From assembly GCA_023415795.1 (NCBI GenBank), contig JAEZJG010000021.1:41923-105922 (forward strand): 64,000 nucleotides of DNA, read 5' to 3'. Below are positions 25,209 through 32,401 of this stretch, piece after piece; the first letter of the stretch is position 1; every line of letters begins with the position of its first letter. The notes beneath the pieces were generated by a model that did not search any database, had not been told where the DNA came from, and saw only the letters and a program-made list of their open reading frames with translations. A program made the translations under genes and the position numbers. This DNA is from Bacillota bacterium. GTDB lineage: Bacteria > Bacillota > Clostridia > Christensenellales > SZUA-584.

Positions 25209-25770
25209 TGTCCTGCCTCCTGAGCTTGATAGAAATTCTATTTAAAAATTCCATATTTGCTTTTTTGAACAATCGCGCCAGCTGCAAGGTGCCAATGAAC
25301 GCCAGTATGCCCAGGCACAAAACCGCAATGCCCGCCAGCGTCCCGATGACGATACCGGCTGGCCCCACTATCCCCGCATACGGGATGCTTGCCACAACAG
25401 CAGCCAGACCCGCCAGCCCGATGGAAACCGCCGTCACGTAGAACGCCGAAATGATAATGTATCCCACCACCACCACGCACAGCACATACAGGAAGTTGAT
25501 GGTGCCCAGAGCTGCCGACGACACAAACGCCCGCGCCATCGACTTGGGCGATGCTTTCGCATTGGCCGTGGCAATGCAGCTTTGCGCCCAGTATTCCTTC
25601 CCCAGCTTTTTGGGATCTCCCAGATGAGCCACTATCGCCTCTGCGCTTTCACCGTCTCGCGCAGCGCAGTCGAAGTATTCAGCAATGTCCGCCAATATCT
25701 CTTCCCGCTCGGAGCTCTTTAGCTTAACCAGTTCTGCGGAAAGCTGTCTTAAATATTGCTCCTTATTCAC
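25201..25770 (-). CDS. DUF1700 (HAAS-domain) membrane protein
   Basis: Residues 1-60 form the helical HAAS domain (EQYLRQLSAELVKLKSSERE, FDCAARDGESAEAIVAHLGD), a module found next to PadR regulators. The remainder has three or four membrane helices (FLYVLCVVVVGYIIISAFYV, IVGPAGIVIGTLAGIAVLCL). The start is GTG 25770 with AGGAGG five bases upstream; the reading frame overlaps PadR by eight bases. It probably works with PadR and the DUF4097 protein as a membrane signalling unit. That role is inferred from conserved gene order only. Confidence 0.8.
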   Translation of the reverse strand: MNKEQYLRQLSAELVKLKSSEREEILADIAEYFDCAARDGESAEAIVAHLGDPKKLGKEYWAQSCIATANAKASPKSMARAFVSSAALGTINFLYVLCVVVVGYIIISAFYVTAVSIGLAGLAAVVASIPYAGIVGPAGIVIGTLAGIAVLCLGILAFIGTLQLARLFKKANMEFLNRISIKLRRQDNE

Positions 25771-26080
25771 TGTACCCTCCTACGATCATCTCGACGCCCT
25801 CAACGAATGTGCGCCAGTCATTCAAATACTCTATCCGCTTCTCTTCACCCTTGGCCGTCAGTTGATAATATTTCCTTGGCGGACCCTCGGTGGATTCCTT
25901 TAGATAGGTGGTCATATAGCCTTCATTTTGCAGCCGCCGCAGCAGCGGATATATCGTGCCCTCCGATATCTCGATGCTTTTGGATATCTTCGCGACCAAT
26001 TCATAACCATACCGGTCTCCCGTTCTGACAAGCTCCAGCACGCAGAGTTCAAGAACGCCCTTCTTTAATTGTGTATTCAC
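25763..26080 (-). CDS. PadR-family transcriptional regulator
   Basis: The 105-residue winged-helix protein starts NTQLKKGVLELCVLELV, followed by DRYGYELVAKISKS, EGTIYPLLRRLQNEGYM and the wing ESTEGPPRKYYQLTAKGEEK, all diagnostic of PadR. The start is GTG 26080, with GGGAGG five bases before it. Two palindromic sites lie upstream, one overlapping its promoter, which suggests autorepression. It is the first gene of a three-gene operon. Confidence 0.9.
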   Translation of the reverse strand: MNTQLKKGVLELCVLELVRTGDRYGYELVAKISKSIEISEGTIYPLLRRLQNEGYMTTYLKESTEGPPRKYYQLTAKGEEKRIEYLNDWRTFVEGVEMIVGGYSE

Positions 26081-26104
26081 GCCGTCCTCCCTTCTTTAAG
26101 GTGT

Positions 26105-26133
26105 ATTATACCACTTGGTATCTTTTCTTACAA
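26105..26133 (-). promoter_or_regulatory. Promoter of the padR operon
   Basis: On the minus strand TTGTAA (26133-26128) and consensus TATAAT (26110-26105) are 17 bases apart. The transcript would begin near 26098, 18 bases before the GTG start. Confidence 0.6.
26108..26121. promoter_or_regulatory. Palindromic operator overlapping the padR promoter
   Basis: ATACCACTTGGTAT is a perfect inverted repeat (ATACC/GGTAT, four-base centre) that overlaps the -10 element and spacer. A regulator bound here would block RNA polymerase. PadR itself is the natural candidate. Confidence 0.55.
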
Positions 26134-26174
26134 GGTACTGCTATTAAAAAAATAACTGTAACTTCAAATGCAGT

Positions 26175-26188
26175 ATATCACACGGTAC
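26175..26188. promoter_or_regulatory. Second operator-like copy upstream of padR
   Basis: ATATCACACGGTAC matches the operator at 26108-26121 at ten of fourteen positions, in the same orientation and 67 bases further upstream. A half-site (AAGGTAC) lies between them. It could allow cooperative binding. Confidence 0.35.
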
Positions 26189-26231
26189 TGTTTATTGCAA
26201 TATAGCAATTTAAAATTTTTTGCGGAAATTT

Positions 26232-26263
26232 AAAGCCGCTCTCCAAAACGGAAAAGCGGCTTT
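26232..26263 (-). terminator. Terminator downstream of hflC
   Basis: AAAGCCGC (26232-26239) and GCGGCTTT (26256-26263) form a perfect eight-base-pair stem. On the minus strand it is followed by AAATTTCC, so the U-tract is poor. It separates hflC from the padR operon. Confidence 0.5.
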
Positions 26264-26302
26264 AGTCAGCATTGTGTCAATGTATTCGAAGCGGCATCCT
26301 CG

Positions 26303-27184
26303 TCACGAGCCCATGAGCAGCCTTGCCAGCACCGAGTCGCGCCCCAGCACCACTGTCTTGTTATTACCCTGCAGCGAGGCTTTCAGTGCGTCCAGCGCCA
26401 GCATATACTCGTAGAAGCTGCGCTTGTCGTCCGAGTTATAAGCCTCAGCCAGCATACGCATATACTCCTGCTCGCCCTCCGCCTCAATCTTGGCTGCCTG
26501 TGCGTCTGCGTTGGAGATGATGATGTTCACCTGCTTGTCCACATCGTTGCGAATGATCGACGCTTCATATTCGCCGTCGGCAGCAAACTTCTCGGATATC
26601 TGATTGCGTTCGGAGATCATACGCGAATACACCGCCTGCTCGTTCGCTTCGGGCAAGTCAAACCGCTTGATCTTGACATCCACCACCTCAATACCGTAGT
26701 TCTGGGCAATGGTGTCCACATTGAACGCAATACCCGCATAGATGTCGTTGCGCTCCGAGGCCTCGTCCTCATTGATGATATCCGTCTGTGCCAGCGTGCC
26801 CATGATGTTCTTCAGCGCGTTATATGTCATTGCATCCAAACGTTCCTCAGCAACACCCACACTGCCCAGCGTCTGGAAAAACTTCAGCGGCTCAGAAATG
26901 CGCCACAGCACGTAGCTGTCCACCGTCATGTTCTGCTTGTCTGCCGTCAGCACCTCCGATGGCGGTATGTCGTAATACATGATCGCCTTGGGGAAGGTTC
27001 TGACACTGTCCACAAACGGCGTCTTAAAATATATCCCCGGCTCTTCTATGGTGGATATGATCTTGGAGAACCGTACCACGCAGGCGTATTCGTTTTCCGG
27101 CACCACATAGAAGCTGGATAAGCCAATGATGATCAGCACGATTGCGAGAATAGTGAGCATCACCTTAATGATTGTCTTTTTCAT
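26303..27184 (-). CDS. hflC: SPFH-domain protein HflC
   Basis: HflC is a membrane-anchored stomatin/prohibitin-like protein that with HflK forms a large cage around the FtsH protease and limits its activity. The N-terminal helix is VMLTILAIVLIIIGLSSFYVV; the SPFH domain follows (ENEYACVVRFSKI, EPGIYFKTPFVDSVRTFPKA) and then the long helical part with VKIKRFDLPEANEQAVYSRM and RMLAEAYNSDDKRSFYEYML. It has 293 residues. Its ATG overlaps the hflK stop by one base (TAATG). FtsH is not in the window. Confidence 0.9.
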   Translation of the reverse strand: MKKTIIKVMLTILAIVLIIIGLSSFYVVPENEYACVVRFSKIISTIEEPGIYFKTPFVDSVRTFPKAIMYYDIPPSEVLTADKQNMTVDSYVLWRISEPLKFFQTLGSVGVAEERLDAMTYNALKNIMGTLAQTDIINEDEASERNDIYAGIAFNVDTIAQNYGIEVVDVKIKRFDLPEANEQAVYSRMISERNQISEKFAADGEYEASIIRNDVDKQVNIIISNADAQAAKIEAEGEQEYMRMLAEAYNSDDKRSFYEYMLALDALKASLQGNNKTVVLGRDSVLARLLMGS

Positions 27185-28176
27185 TATTCTGCACCCCCCT
27201 GCTGCGGTACTGTCGTGGAATCGCCCATAAAGCTTTCCAGCGGCAGCATCATCTCCACACCGTTTTCCGAGGTGTTGATGAATATCTTCACACCGGGCAG
27301 CATGTCCGTGATGATCTCGTAGTACATGCGCGAGCGGGTGATCTGCGGATTGTTGACATACTCACTGTACATCGCTTCAAACATGGCAATCTTCTCTGTT
27401 GCGTCATTGATGCGGCTCTGCTTGAGGAACGCCGCGTTCTGCAGCGCTTTGTCAGCCTGTGCCTGTGCCTTGGGCAGCTCGGCATTCTGATACGCCTTGG
27501 CCTCGTTGACCACCGTTTCGGCTCCCTGCTTCGCTGTTTCCACCTGCTTGAACGCAGCAGTTACTTCGTCCGTGGGCGGGTCACTGTCCTGTATCTTCAC
27601 ATCTGTCAGCATCAGCCCGATGTCGTACTTGCTCAGCACATTGGCGATAAGCTCTTTCACCTGCTGCTGGATGAGCTCCTTGCCGTTGGTCAGCACCGCA
27701 TCCACATTGGTGGAACCCACCACGTTACGCACCTGGCTCTGCACCAGATTGCGCAGTATCACCTCAGGCTCATAAGACGAATACAGGTATTTGACCGGGT
27801 CAGACACCTTGTATTCCACGAAGAACTCTACATTAACGATGTTATAGTCCCCCGTTATCATCTTACTCTCGGTCTCCACCAGCTCAAAGCCCGCGTCATT
27901 TTGTGCCTCAGTACGGTAACCCAGCTCTATTTTCTGATAGACGTTTACATCCACCTTGTGCGCTTCCTGAATGCCGAAGGGCAGCATGAAGTGGATGCCG
28001 GCATCTGTGACGTCTGTCACCTTGCCAAACGTCGTCACCACCGCCTGCTGCTTATCATCCACCGTATACCAGCTCGTCGCCAAGATCGCAATCAGCACCA
28101 CGGCCACGATACCCACAATTATGAATCTCTTAATTCTGCTCCAGTCGGGTTTTGTACCCTTTGGGTTCAATGCCAT
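27184..28176 (-). CDS. hflK: SPFH-domain protein HflK
   Basis: HflK is the partner of HflC. It has a short cytoplasmic N-terminus (ALNPKGTKPDWSRIKRF), one membrane helix (IIVGIVAVVLIAILATSW) and the SPFH domain (VDDKQQAVVTTFGKVTDV, DAGIHFMLPFGIQEAHKVDV, SYEPEVILRNLVQSQVRNVV). The coiled region ends with ITDMLPGVKIFINTSENG. The start at ATG 28176 has AGAGGA five bases before it; ATG 28182 and an upstream frame to 28224 are less likely. The gly/pro-rich N-terminal extension of the E. coli protein is absent, as is usual in Bacillota. Confidence 0.88.
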   Translation of the reverse strand: MALNPKGTKPDWSRIKRFIIVGIVAVVLIAILATSWYTVDDKQQAVVTTFGKVTDVTDAGIHFMLPFGIQEAHKVDVNVYQKIELGYRTEAQNDAGFELVETESKMITGDYNIVNVEFFVEYKVSDPVKYLYSSYEPEVILRNLVQSQVRNVVGSTNVDAVLTNGKELIQQQVKELIANVLSKYDIGLMLTDVKIQDSDPPTDEVTAAFKQVETAKQGAETVVNEAKAYQNAELPKAQAQADKALQNAAFLKQSRINDATEKIAMFEAMYSEYVNNPQITRSRMYYEIITDMLPGVKIFINTSENGVEMMLPLESFMGDSTTVPQQGGAE

Positions 28177-28318
28177 CACCATCCTCTTTGTTTTCTTATA
28201 TATTATCATAATTGCGCCAAACATGAAAGAAATTCACGATTATTCAAATGCGAAGCCTGTCCAGCCTACCCATAAAAAAAAGCGCACCTGCCATTCGCAA
28301 ACACGCTGCTGCTATCAA

Positions 28319-28696
28319 CTATTGTTTTTTTGTCCCGCAATGGGGGCAGTAGGCGAAGCTGGGGTCATAAGCCGCTCCGCACCCAGCGCACGTCGCGTAA
28401 AACTCGCCTGTAGTGCCAAAGCCGCCGCTCACCTTCTTTAGGCGAGAAAAATCAAGCTCTGCGCCCCGCTCAAGCTGCTTTCCGTATTCCGAATCTGCCT
28501 CATATACTGCGCCGCAGCCGCGCACGCGCACGTAATAACGTTTATTCCACCGAAACGTGGGAATGAAGAATATGTGAAAGTATGTAAAGTGTACAATCAG
28601 CACCGCACGGGAATAACGCCCGCAGTCCGCGCACACAACGTTCGCAAACTCGCGCAGCTCCTTCTCCTTCTCCTCAATACCTAAAATGAAAAACAT
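28319..28696 (-). CDS. Small zinc-ribbon protein of unknown function
   Basis: The 125-residue protein has an N-terminal CADCG pair, a middle hydrophobic stretch (VLIVHFTYFHIFFIPTF), and a C-terminal zinc ribbon CAGCGAAYDPSFAYCPHCG. The middle segment with FRWNKRYYVRV resembles small clostridial zinc-ribbon proteins that start MFFILGIEEK. The likely role is metal-dependent protein contact; no enzyme motif is visible. It ends 142 bases upstream of hflK on the same strand and could be transcribed with it. Confidence 0.65.
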   Translation of the reverse strand: MFFILGIEEKEKELREFANVVCADCGRYSRAVLIVHFTYFHIFFIPTFRWNKRYYVRVRGCGAVYEADSEYGKQLERGAELDFSRLKKVSGGFGTTGEFYATCAGCGAAYDPSFAYCPHCGTKKQ

Positions 28697-28772
28697 GCGT
28701 CCGCACCTCTCTTGTTTACCATTATAGGCGGATTCGCCGCCGCGTCAATCGTCTTTGGGCATATGCGAACTG

Positions 28773-29648
28773 CTACAAGTAATACTGACCTATAAATTCC
28801 ACAAGTGCTCTGCCCGCACCGGGCACTGACAGCACCAGCCGATACTGTTTGCCGTAGAATCTGGCCACGATGGCCTGCGTCTGCCCCGGCGCGATGCTTT
28901 TTTGTGTGTCGTGCGCCCAGCGTGACGCGTCAAAGCCTGTCTCTACCGTCACAAGCAAAGCGTCTGTGCCGCAGTTGGTAACGAAAAACGTCCCCTCCCG
29001 GATGCGATCCACGCGCCGCACGACGGAAATGTCCTCCCGCTCAAATTCAATATCCCACACTTGGCTTTCCACGCGTATGCCGGAGCTGCCCGGACAACAG
29101 CCGCATACGGCGAGAGCGCATATATCAGCCGCACCTGCGCAAGGGCAAACCGGCGATATTTCGATGTTGTCTGGCGTTTCGTGCCAGTCCAGCATAAGCC
29201 GGGGGCATGCGGGCGGCTCTGCCGAAAAGGTGATGAGTGCCGGCATGTTTACGCTCAAAGCCAAACCAAACGGTGCACTGCCCAGTTCTCGCTGTGCAGC
29301 GGTCATCAGCGGCAGTATGTCCACCGTTATCCAGCCGCAGAAGCCCCGTGCCACATCAAAAGATGCGCACTCCCGAACCTCCATCGGCGCACCGCACGGC
29401 AGCACGGGCTTTACATACACAGTCACTCGTTTGCCGCACAGCCGTGCACACTGAACAAAAATGCGCAGCTTAGCATCGCACAACCCAACGCAGCCCTCTC
29501 TGCCCGCTTCAAAGTATGCGTATGCGGTGCGGGTCTGCCGTCCGACAACGCCTGTTTGCATTATGCTCGGCAGCAGCCGTTTCTCCGGTGCCGATTTTGT
29601 TAATGTATAGCATCTTGCACAACCGCAGACTTCCCTTGTGTTCAGCAT
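28773..29648 (-). CDS. Cys-rich protein of unknown function, possible DUF6385-like C-terminus
   Basis: I do not recognise this 291-residue protein with certainty. It has no signal peptide or membrane helix. Cysteines are frequent in residues 8-70 (CGCARC, CVGLCDAKLRIFVQC) and 165-185 (CPCAGAADICALAVCGCC). The C-terminal 80 residues form a strand-rich unit (FFVTNCGTDALLVTVETGF, then IAPGQTQAIVARFYGKQYRL and ALVEFIGQY) that resembles DUF6385 domains of clostridial surface or spore proteins; this is a low-certainty match. The start is ATG 29648 with AGAGGGG eight bases upstream. Confidence 0.5.
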   Translation of the reverse strand: MLNTREVCGCARCYTLTKSAPEKRLLPSIMQTGVVGRQTRTAYAYFEAGREGCVGLCDAKLRIFVQCARLCGKRVTVYVKPVLPCGAPMEVRECASFDVARGFCGWITVDILPLMTAAQRELGSAPFGLALSVNMPALITFSAEPPACPRLMLDWHETPDNIEISPVCPCAGAADICALAVCGCCPGSSGIRVESQVWDIEFEREDISVVRRVDRIREGTFFVTNCGTDALLVTVETGFDASRWAHDTQKSIAPGQTQAIVARFYGKQYRLVLSVPGAGRALVEFIGQYYL

Positions 29649-29862
29649 TCGACATTACCCCTCTATAGATGATATGACAGAGCCGCTGCTCTTGTTAAAT
29701 TACGAATGCTGCCCAATGACAGTACATATCATTTAGCCTGTCGGCATTGGCTTGATGAACCCCTCTCCTTCCAAACCATGCCCACTGTGTCTTATTGCTA
29801 CGGCTACCCAACCGATTGTGGTCAAACTTTCACTTTTTGCCCTCAAATACACAAAATATGCC

Positions 29863-29891
29863 TTTATGTTTTCGCAGTAATGCTTTATAAT
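29863..29891 (+). promoter_or_regulatory. Promoter candidate immediately before recX
   Basis: TTTATG (29863-29868) and consensus TATAAT (29886-29891) are 17 bases apart. The -10 ends only seven bases before the recX ATG at 29899, so the transcript would be leaderless. The 29649-29862 stretch shows nothing else that I can support. Confidence 0.4.
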
Positions 29892-29898
29892 CGAGAAT

Positions 29899-30528
29899 AT
29901 GGAAACGACACTGACAATTACATCCATTGAGCCGCAAAAGAAGAAAAAGGATCGATACAATATATTTGCGGATGGCGAGTATGTGGCATCTCTGGGAGCC
30001 GAAGCGGTTGTCAGACTGAACATCAAATCTGGTGCCGTCATCAGCCAAGATGCATTAAACGCGGCGGTGCTGGAGGATAATATAAAATACGCTTTTGACA
30101 GTGCCGCCTTGCTGTTGTCGCACAGCATGCGAACCCGGGGCGAGCTGGAGCAGCGGCTGCGCGATAAGGGCATCGCGGACGAGGCCATTGAACCCGCCAT
30201 GGACAAGCTAACAGCTTACGGTTATGTGGACGACGCGGCCTACGCCAAGGAGTTTGTCCAAAGCGCCGTCTCAGTGGGGCGTTGGGGGCGCATTGCCGTC
30301 GCTCACCGCCTTCAGGAAAAGCGGCTGGACCGCGCGCTGGTGGACGAAGCCATGGCGGCATATACCGACGAGGATGAACGGCGCAACGCACGGGCACAGC
30401 TGGACACGCTGATGCGGGGAACCTCCGGCGACGCGCGCAAGCAGCGCCAGAAGGTATTCGCTTCGCTGACGCGGCATGGCTTTTCGTACGACACCATCAG
30501 CTCGATATTTTCGGAGGCAAACGATTGA
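29899..30528 (+). CDS. recX: Regulatory protein RecX
   Basis: RecX binds RecA filaments and limits recombination. The protein has an N-terminal strand-rich region (ITSIEPQKKKKDRYNIFADG) as in Bacillota RecX, then repeated three-helix units: LLLSHSMRTRGELEQRLRDKG, DKLTAYGYVDDAAYAKEFVQ and KVFASLTRHGFSYDTISSIF. The length of 209 residues is typical. ATG 29899 has no clear ribosome site and a -10 element just upstream, so it may be translated from a leaderless RNA. It overlaps birA by four bases. RecA is not in the window. Confidence 0.9.
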   Translation: METTLTITSIEPQKKKKDRYNIFADGEYVASLGAEAVVRLNIKSGAVISQDALNAAVLEDNIKYAFDSAALLLSHSMRTRGELEQRLRDKGIADEAIEPAMDKLTAYGYVDDAAYAKEFVQSAVSVGRWGRIAVAHRLQEKRLDRALVDEAMAAYTDEDERRNARAQLDTLMRGTSGDARKQRQKVFASLTRHGFSYDTISSIFSEAND

Positions 30529-31460
30529 GAGAGCAAATCTACCGGCGGCTTAAAGCGGCCGACGGCTACATATCCGGCGAGGTGATCAGCGAACAGCTTG
30601 GCATCACGCGGGCGGCGCTGTGGAAGCACATCCGCGCAATGGAGGCGGACGGCGCGATCATTGGGAGTGCGAACAAGCGTGGCTACAAGTTGGAAGCTCC
30701 GCCTCAAGTGCCGCACACGGCATACGTGGGGTCGCACATACGTCACGATATCCCGCTGTTCTATAAGCCATCCACCGCATCCACCAACGACGATGCCAAA
30801 GCAGCGGCACGAGAGCTGCCCATGGGGGTTTTCATTGCGGGTGAGCAGACGGCCGGCAAGGGGCGCAAGGGGCGCACGTGGGTGTCTGAGCCCCGAAGCG
30901 GCATTTATATGTCGTTCCTTGTGCGTCCCAAAACCGTTCCCGAAAAGGTAGCGGGGCTGACTCTGGCCGTGGCGGTGGCCATGTGCCATGCGATCGAAAG
31001 CGTCACTGACGCCACTGCGCGCATCAAATGGCCCAACGATATTATCGTGGACGGCAAAAAGTTGGCAGGCATATTGACCGAGAGCATGCTGAACATGGAC
31101 GGCGTGGACTACGTGGTCTGCGGGATTGGTGTTAACACGCGTCCCGCCTTTGAGGGCGAGCTGGCGCATACGGCTATCGGCGTATCGGCGAACGGCACGC
31201 TGCTGGCTGCGGCAATGATCGATCATTTTTTGGATGCTTACACGCTGTTTGAGGCAGAGGGGCTTGCGCCGTTTATGGACGAGTTTCGCCGCCGCAGCGC
31301 GATAACAGGAGCCGTTACCGTGTCATCCGCTGCACAAAGCGCATCAGGTCAGCTCGTCGGCTTCGACGATGACGGGGCGCTGCTGCTGAACGTGAACGGT
31401 GAGACGCAACGTTATGTGGCGGGCGAGGTTTCGCTCAGAGGAGATAAAGGCTATGTATAG
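30525..31460 (+). CDS. birA: Bifunctional biotin-protein ligase / repressor BirA
   Basis: BirA attaches biotin to acetyl-CoA carboxylase or other carriers, and class II enzymes also repress biotin genes. The N-terminal helix-turn-helix is clear (GEVISEQLGITRAALWKHI). The ligase domain has PSTASTNDDAK, the biotin/ATP loop AGEQTAGKGRKGRTW, IKWPNDIIVDGKKLAGIL and GIGVNTR. A C-terminal SH3-like cap follows (VGFDDDGALLLNVNGE). It has 311 residues; the start is an ATG/TTG-type codon that overlaps the recX stop by four bases, read from the TTGAGAGAGC stretch as TTG 30525. Confidence 0.93.
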   Translation: MREQIYRRLKAADGYISGEVISEQLGITRAALWKHIRAMEADGAIIGSANKRGYKLEAPPQVPHTAYVGSHIRHDIPLFYKPSTASTNDDAKAAARELPMGVFIAGEQTAGKGRKGRTWVSEPRSGIYMSFLVRPKTVPEKVAGLTLAVAVAMCHAIESVTDATARIKWPNDIIVDGKKLAGILTESMLNMDGVDYVVCGIGVNTRPAFEGELAHTAIGVSANGTLLAAAMIDHFLDAYTLFEAEGLAPFMDEFRRRSAITGAVTVSSAAQSASGQLVGFDDDGALLLNVNGETQRYVAGEVSLRGDKGYV

Positions 31461-32352
31461 CGGAAGCCTGACGGATATACCCGGTGTGCTGGCTGGGCAC
31501 TATACCGACAATACGCACAAGACCGGCTGCACCGTGGTGCTGCTCAAGGGCGGCGCGGTAGCGGGTGTGGACGTGCGCGGCAGCGCCCCCGGCACGCGGG
31601 AGACGGATCTGCTGCGCCCCGGCAACGCGGTACAGCACGCACATGCGCTGCTGCTTAGCGGCGGCAGTGCCTTTGGGCTGGCTGCGGCAGACGGCGTCAT
31701 GCGCTGGCTGGAGGAGCAGGGCGAGGGCTTCGACACCGGCTATGCGCGTGTCCCCATCGTACCCGCAGCGGTGCTGTATGATCTCGGCACAGGGAGTGCA
31801 ACCGTGCGTCCCGATGCGGTGGCAGGCTATGCGGCATGTCAAAACGCAAACAACAAGCTGGAATCCGGCGCTTACGGCGCGGGCACCGGCGCAACGGTTG
31901 GCAAGGCGGGCGACCCGCAGCACGTGGCTCGCGGTGGCTTCGGCACAGCGTCCATCACATTGCCGGGCGGCGTTGTGGTCGCGGCGGCGTTCGCGGTCAA
32001 CGCGTTCGGCGATGTGTACGACCACACCAGCGGCAAGAGAATCGCGGGTATGGCAGGCGGCTCTGTGCTGGAAGCGCTGATGTCGGCTCCCCCGCCGGAT
32101 ATGTCCGGCCGCAACACCACCATCGGCATCGTGGGCACCAACGCCGTGCTCACCAAAGAACAGGCCAACAAGCTGGCCGCAATGGGGCAAGACGGCATCG
32201 CGATGGCTGTCCGCCCCGCGCACACCATGTTCGACGGTGATACTGTATTCGCCTTCGGAACGGGCACCGTTTCGGGTGAATTTACCGCGATACTCGCAGC
32301 GGGAGCAGAGGCAGCCGCACGCGCCATTGCCAATGCGGTTACAAACGTTTAG
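31453..32352 (+). CDS. P1-family (DmpA/NylC-like) peptidase
   Basis: Members of this N-terminal nucleophile family cut themselves and then hydrolyse small amides or peptides. Family blocks are TDIPGVLAGHYTD, GRSAP-like VRGSAPGTRETDLL, LLSGGSAFGLAAADGVMRWL, GATVGKAG and VAAAFAVNAFGDVYD. The autocleavage site is probably at the Asn-Thr of SGRNTTIGIVGTNAV, residues ~221-222, as in NylC; the late AHTMFDGDTVFAFGTG is conserved. The 299-residue protein starts at ATG 31453, overlapping the birA stop by eight bases with AGAGGAG upstream. Its physiological substrate is unknown. Confidence 0.85.
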   Translation: MYSGSLTDIPGVLAGHYTDNTHKTGCTVVLLKGGAVAGVDVRGSAPGTRETDLLRPGNAVQHAHALLLSGGSAFGLAAADGVMRWLEEQGEGFDTGYARVPIVPAAVLYDLGTGSATVRPDAVAGYAACQNANNKLESGAYGAGTGATVGKAGDPQHVARGGFGTASITLPGGVVVAAAFAVNAFGDVYDHTSGKRIAGMAGGSVLEALMSAPPPDMSGRNTTIGIVGTNAVLTKEQANKLAAMGQDGIAMAVRPAHTMFDGDTVFAFGTGTVSGEFTAILAAGAEAAARAIANAVTNV

Positions 32353-32401
32353 TTATTATCCAGCATATTCTTAACGCCCTCCGGCGCGGAAGGAGACAAC
32401 G

